Assembly (NCBI GenBank): GCA_031273455.1 | Contig: JAISRZ010000069.1 | Coordinates: 1 to 64,000, forward strand | Direction: 5' to 3' | From: Deltaproteobacteria bacterium | GTDB lineage: Bacteria; Desulfobacterota; Desulfarculia; Adiutricales; Adiutricaceae | DNA: 64,000 nucleotides | Shown: one piece after another, positions 60,262 to 64,000 of the stretch | Layout: each line of letters starts with the position of its first letter | How positions within the stretch are numbered: position 1 is the stretch's first letter | Notes under the pieces: generated by a model | What the model saw: only the letters and a program-made list of their open reading frames with translations | What the model was told of the DNA's origin: nothing | Databases searched by the model: none | Made by a program: the position numbers and the translations under genes

Positions 60262-62985
60262 TTGTTAAAAAAGCTTCATAATATTACGCTAGTTTTGCGG
60301 TTTATACTGTTATCTCTCGTTATTATAGTGGCTTTCACGGTAATTTCCTTCTTAGCGGTCGCCACGATCATTAAATGCCACCACGCCTGTTCCATTCTGT
60401 TGGACAGCACTATAAAAACCCACAACCTCACGGAAAGAGCGCGAGCTGATTTCTATCGCGCCGCGCATATCGCCGATAGCGTGATCCTAAATTCGCTCAT
60501 AGGCGACCATGGCGAGGCGGAATCGCTTTTTAAAGAATTCAATGTTTCCACCGAGGCGCTGGGCCGGGATTTTGACGAAATTATCGCCCTAATTGAAAAA
60601 GACCCATTTGTCGACAAATCCATCGCCAAAGAATTGCTTGACAAGATGAGCGCCGCCAAAAAACAGATGATTAGCCAATATTTTCCCGAAATCGCCCAGA
60701 TTTATTTCGAGATAAAGGTCGACCGCGACGCTGACGTTTCCAGCGCGGCTAAAGTCGCTAGAACCCGGCTTTCGGAGATCGCGGAAACCGTCCTGACCGT
60801 CGCCTCAGGCATAGAAACAGCCGGAGCCGAGGCTTACGCGAATTACGTTGACTATCTCTTGGCCCAGATCCGCCAACTTAGAAATTTTATTATCGCCTCA
60901 ATTATAGCCTCCTTTATTTTACTTCTGCCGCTTCTCATTCTTATCAAAAAACCCATCAAAGACGCGCAACTTATCCTCCAAAAAGTCAAAGAAGGACAAT
61001 TCATTGACCTCCGCTCACCCTATAAAAACGAGATCGCCATTTTGCTCAACGATGTCGCCGAGATCATAGATCGCTACAAAGAGGCTCTGGACGAAAAAGA
61101 AACCATGCGCCTGGAGGCGGTTAAAGCTAACGAGTCGAAATCCCGTTTTTTGGCGACTATGTCTCACGAGATTCGCACCCCGATGAACGCCGTAATCGGT
61201 ATAACCGAGATGGAGCTTATCCGCGAAAACGTCCCGAAGAGCCTGGCCGACTCATTGGGCAAGATACGGGCCAGCGGTCATGTTTTACTGGGCATAATCA
61301 ACGATTTGCTCGATCTTTCCAAAATAGAGACCGGTAAGCTCGAGCTAATCCCGGGCGAGTACGATTTGCCCAGCCTCATTAACGACACCGCCCAGCTTAA
61401 CATTATCCGCATTGGCTCAAAGCCGCTTGAGTTCGCCCTGGAAGTGGATCCTTCCGTGCCCGCGTCGCTCATCGGCGACTCCCTTCGCATAAAGCAGATT
61501 CTAAATAACATTCTTTCCAACGCTTTCAAGTACACTGAACGTGGCCAAGTGACCATGGCGGTCGCCTTTACCCCTAACGAGTCGGGCGATAATGGCCTTC
61601 TAACTTTCCGGGTGACCGACACGGGCCAAGGCATGAGCCAAGAGGACGTGGCCCGCTTATTTGAGGAGTATTCGCGTTTTAACCAGGGCCTAAACCGCGA
61701 CACCGAAGGAACCGGGCTGGGCATGGCCATAACTCAAAAACTGACTTCCATGATGAAAGGCTCCATCGCGGTCAAAAGCCAGCCCGGTCGCGGCAGCGAG
61801 TTTACCGTCTCGCTACCGCAGCTGACCGTTCGCGACTCAAATGTTATAGGTCAGGAACTGGCCGAGCGACTTAGTAAGTTTACATATTTAGACAATAATT
61901 TTGATAAAAACCTCCTCTTTAAAAGAAATTATATGCCATACGGCTCCGTGCTCGTGGTGGACGACCTGGAAAGCAACCTATTCGTGGCCCAAGGGCTGAT
62001 GGCGCCCTATGGTTTAAAAATTGAGGCGGTCACTAACGGGCGCTCCGCCTTGGATAGGGTCCGGGCTGGCGAAGTGTACGATGTCATATTTCTTGACCAT
62101 ATGATGCCCGAAATGGACGGCCTAGAAACCATTGGCCGGATTCGAGAGCTGGGGTACACCGCGCCGATTATCGCCCTGACCGCTAACGCCATCTCGGGCA
62201 ACGACAAAATGTTTCGCGAGCATGGCTTCGATGGCTTTATCTCCAAGCCCATTGATCTGCGCCTTTTAGACGCCACGCTAAACGCTTACGTGGCCCATCG
62301 GCGTCCTCATGAGGCTAAGCTCCCTGAAAGCCCCGGAACGACCGAGTTGGCTAGCGAGGCCCTCGCCCCGGATTCCACCCCCTTACCCGAGATCGAGGGC
62401 CTGGACGTCGCCGTTGGCCTGGCCCGGATTGGTGGGTCCCGGAGCCGATACCTGGATTTGCTGGAAGTCTTCCTCCGCGACGCGAATGGCGACTTAGCCA
62501 TTTTGGCGACCGTTCCAGACGATCCTTCGCTGACCTTTTTCACCACGCGGGTCCACGCGTTAAAAAGCGCCCTGGCCAACATTGGCGCGGAGGCCCTTTC
62601 GGAAAGCTCGGCCTTATTGGAGAAAGCCGGTCGCGAAAGCGACTTTTTGACGCTCAAAGGAAAACTCCCGCCGTTCCACGCGGAGCTGACGGCGCTTTTA
62701 GGCCGGATTTCTGAAAACGTGGCCCAGTTCCGGGCCGGGGGTTCCGAGCCTCCTTTCGAGCCAGGCGTCGCCGATTCTTTAACGCGTTTGCTGGAGGCCC
62801 TAAAGGAGAAGGACACGGAAGCGATAGACGATAACCTAGCCCAACTGCGAGCCTGGCCTCTGGCCCCCAAAGACAGCCAAGTCGTCTCGGAAATCGCGGA
62901 CTCTATTTTGGTCGCCGATTTTCAGCGGGCCATGGACAGTCTTCTCGCCTGGCGTAGTTCTTTTAATGGGAAAAACGCTCAATAA
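60262..62985 (+). CDS. Hybrid histidine kinase E (helical sensor, HAMP-like, HK, REC, Hpt)
   Basis: 907 residues from a TTG preceded by GAGG. Two membrane helices (about 12-36 and 211-233) flank a helical periplasmic domain, probably of the four-helix-bundle kind, followed by a HAMP-like linker (IKKPIKDAQLILQKVKEGQF). The kinase core has [13 protein letters not shown] (H302), ILSNAFKYT, DTGQGM and GTGLGMAI. The receiver holds DVIFLDHMMPEMDG (D612) and the Hpt TTRVHALKSALANIGA (H765); the shared C-terminal module ends it. It is more diverged from C and D than they are from each other. The DNA is uniformly GC-rich, in contrast to kinases A and B. Confidence 0.92.
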   Translation: MLKKLHNITLVLRFILLSLVIIVAFTVISFLAVATIIKCHHACSILLDSTIKTHNLTERARADFYRAAHIADSVILNSLIGDHGEAESLFKEFNVSTEALGRDFDEIIALIEKDPFVDKSIAKELLDKMSAAKKQMISQYFPEIAQIYFEIKVDRDADVSSAAKVARTRLSEIAETVLTVASGIETAGAEAYANYVDYLLAQIRQLRNFIIASIIASFILLLPLLILIKKPIKDAQLILQKVKEGQFIDLRSPYKNEIAILLNDVAEIIDRYKEALDEKETMRLEAVKANESKSRFLATMSHEIRTPMNAVIGITEMELIRENVPKSLADSLGKIRASGHVLLGIINDLLDLSKIETGKLELIPGEYDLPSLINDTAQLNIIRIGSKPLEFALEVDPSVPASLIGDSLRIKQILNNILSNAFKYTERGQVTMAVAFTPNESGDNGLLTFRVTDTGQGMSQEDVARLFEEYSRFNQGLNRDTEGTGLGMAITQKLTSMMKGSIAVKSQPGRGSEFTVSLPQLTVRDSNVIGQELAERLSKFTYLDNNFDKNLLFKRNYMPYGSVLVVDDLESNLFVAQGLMAPYGLKIEAVTNGRSALDRVRAGEVYDVIFLDHMMPEMDGLETIGRIRELGYTAPIIALTANAISGNDKMFREHGFDGFISKPIDLRLLDATLNAYVAHRRPHEAKLPESPGTTELASEALAPDSTPLPEIEGLDVAVGLARIGGSRSRYLDLLEVFLRDANGDLAILATVPDDPSLTFFTTRVHALKSALANIGAEALSESSALLEKAGRESDFLTLKGKLPPFHAELTALLGRISENVAQFRAGGSEPPFEPGVADSLTRLLEALKEKDTEAIDDNLAQLRAWPLAPKDSQVVSEIADSILVADFQRAMDSLLAWRSSFNGKNAQ

Positions 62986-63610
62986 TTAAACTATTATAAC
63001 TATTCAGGTGGCTAGACCGGGAGATTCACTGGCCAAACTCCAGTTCAGACTGTCTTGACTAAAATGAATGGCGATAACCCCGTCAATCACTTTCGGGGGC
63101 TTGGGATCTAACGCCATCTGAGGCTATCGGCCAAAGCCTTTGGTCTTAATGATTTTTTTGGGCGAGATATAGAGACCTTTCGCCCCAAAGACCTGGCCCG
63201 CTTGACACCGCCCCTTAGCCCGGACCAGCCCTGAGGCCTAAAATTTAGGCCCTTGAACCACCTTCCGTCAATAACGCTTCAAAAATCGCTATTAAAAGAC
63301 AAAAACAAAAAAACAGCTTATAACAAAAAAATTAACGCTTTATTATTGAAAATAGTCTTAGGAAGGCGACTGGAAAGGAGTTTAAATAGACTAAGGTAGA
63401 TAGGTAGCGCGGTGGCTAAGGCGAGCTTAAAGAAACCTTCAGAAGGGTTTAGGACCTTCAGGAGCTTAAAGAAGGGGCCAGAGGATAGGGCGGCGATAAC
63501 CCGTAAAAACGGCTCTTTAGCCCGCGAAACCCTGGGTAAGGGATTTAACAGCCTCCCAGCCCGAGAAAAGGCCAGGGCCCCGGGTTTTCCCGCGTTTTTC
63601 CGGCTATTAA
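62986..63610. other. Gene-free region after the signalling island
   Basis: About 620 bases; an 80-residue ORF at 63412-63654 overlaps the PilZ gene end and has no family resemblance. An AT-rich stretch is at 63290-63350. Nothing else is recognised. Confidence 0.45.
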
Positions 63611-64000
63611 TCAGACATTTTCCCGGCGCCGCCGGATCTCTTCCCGCTGTTTAGTGAAGATCCACTGGACTATCTCGTTCTGGTCGCTCCAGAGGATGTC
63701 CGTGAACTCAAACCCATACATGTGGGGCTCGCCCGAGGTGTTCTCATCCTGGCCCAATATCCGGACGATCCGACCGAGGATGTCCATCATCCGGCCATCC
63801 GAGTAGGGTAGGCACAGCCCGATCTCCAGGTAAGTCCCAATGGGGTAGTCGATGTAATGGCCAAAGGCTAAGCCAAACTCCGAGATGTCCTGGACCATGG
63901 CCTGGTTAAGATAGTTCTTGCGGGCGCTGGTCTCGGCCATGATGCTTAAGATCAAGGAGAGCTTCCGGTCTATCCTGGCCAGGAGGATCTGGGACTCGCT
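63611..64000 (-). CDS. PilZ-domain protein (5' end outside the window)
   Basis: At least 130 residues, continuing beyond the right edge: the frame is open up to base 64000, with ILLARIDRKLSLILSI before the ORF-track start, which is only an internal TTG. The part seen matches a PilZ-type domain (QDISEFGLAFGHYIDYPIGTYLEIGLCLPY, then GRIVRILGQDE and YGFEFTDI). PilZ domains bind cyclic di-GMP; the RxxxR and D/NxSxxG motifs appear here only as a variant (VQDISEFGL), and any arginine motif would lie in the missing N-terminal part or be absent. With the HD-GYP gene it points to cyclic di-GMP signalling. It runs on the opposite strand to kinase E. Confidence 0.8.
   Translation of the reverse strand, partial: SESQILLARIDRKLSLILSIMAETSARKNYLNQAMVQDISEFGLAFGHYIDYPIGTYLEIGLCLPYSDGRMMDILGRIVRILGQDENTSGEPHMYGFEFTDILWSDQNEIVQWIFTKQREEIRRRRENV

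Noticed and set aside
63412-63654. 80-residue plus-strand ORF near the right edge
   Set aside because: Overlaps the PilZ gene end on the other strand and has low-complexity basic sequence.

Overview
The window looks like chromosome of a Gram-negative bacterium, most likely from the former Deltaproteobacteria (Desulfobacterota). The main reason is the gene block skp-lpxD-fabZ-lpxA-lpxI-lpxB-msbA, which uses LpxI rather than LpxH, followed by an RNase II-type gene, DUF4416, yicC, a RemA-like DUF370 gene and gmk. A FadL-type outer-membrane porin and an A24 prepilin peptidase support a Gram-negative cell. Many Sel1-repeat proteins, broken nuclease-like genes and AT-rich patches would fit a host-associated or drifting genome, but that is inference. 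I saw no rRNA, tRNA or CRISPR array.

Layout. (1) 1-2.7 kb: three tandem copies of a nuclease/transposase-like gene; the outer two from the left edge are broken by the same frameshift and the third is intact. (2) 3-5 kb, minus strand: prepilin peptidase, a CheY-like receiver and a secreted protein. (3) 5.4-7.2 kb: a MarR regulator and an Old Yellow Enzyme that share a palindromic operator candidate. (4) 7.3-11.3 kb, minus strand: a mobilization module made of a MobV relaxase and a degenerate relaxase/Toprim protein, with a possible origin of transfer. (5) 11.3-14 kb: a secreted protein and two cytoplasmic Sel1 proteins. (6) 14.1-16.8 kb: a decayed region holding the 3' part of an AAA-ATPase-like gene. 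(7) 16.9-25.7 kb: the lipid A/outer-membrane operon, with several 4-bp overlaps. (8) 26-29.2 kb: DUF4416-yicC-remA-like-gmk-rlmB. (9) 29.3-37.6 kb, minus strand: six consecutive exported Sel1-repeat proteins. (10) 38-39.7 kb: a PD-(D/E)XK_4 nuclease split in two. (11) 40.9-63 kb, plus strand: a signalling island with a FadL porin, five large hybrid histidine kinases, a lipid kinase, a stand-alone Hpt protein, a MalT/LuxR-type regulator and an HD-GYP response regulator. (12) The right edge holds a partial PilZ gene.

How the genes work together. The lipid A block contains the early acylation steps (LpxA, LpxD), UDP-diacylglucosamine hydrolysis (LpxI), disaccharide formation (LpxB) and flipping (MsbA), plus a periplasmic chaperone (Skp) and FabZ, which competes for the same acyl-ACP pool. 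In the signalling island four kinases carry their own receiver and Hpt domains. The fifth lacks an Hpt, and a free Hpt protein lies two genes downstream. All five Hpt-containing proteins end in the same roughly 60-residue module, which I cannot assign to a named family. The only outputs visible nearby are the HD-GYP protein and the MalT-like activator. The most interesting targets are this kinase/Hpt network with its shared C-terminal module, the sharp GC/AT mosaicism inside its genes, the exported Sel1 array, and the relaxase/Toprim mobilization module.
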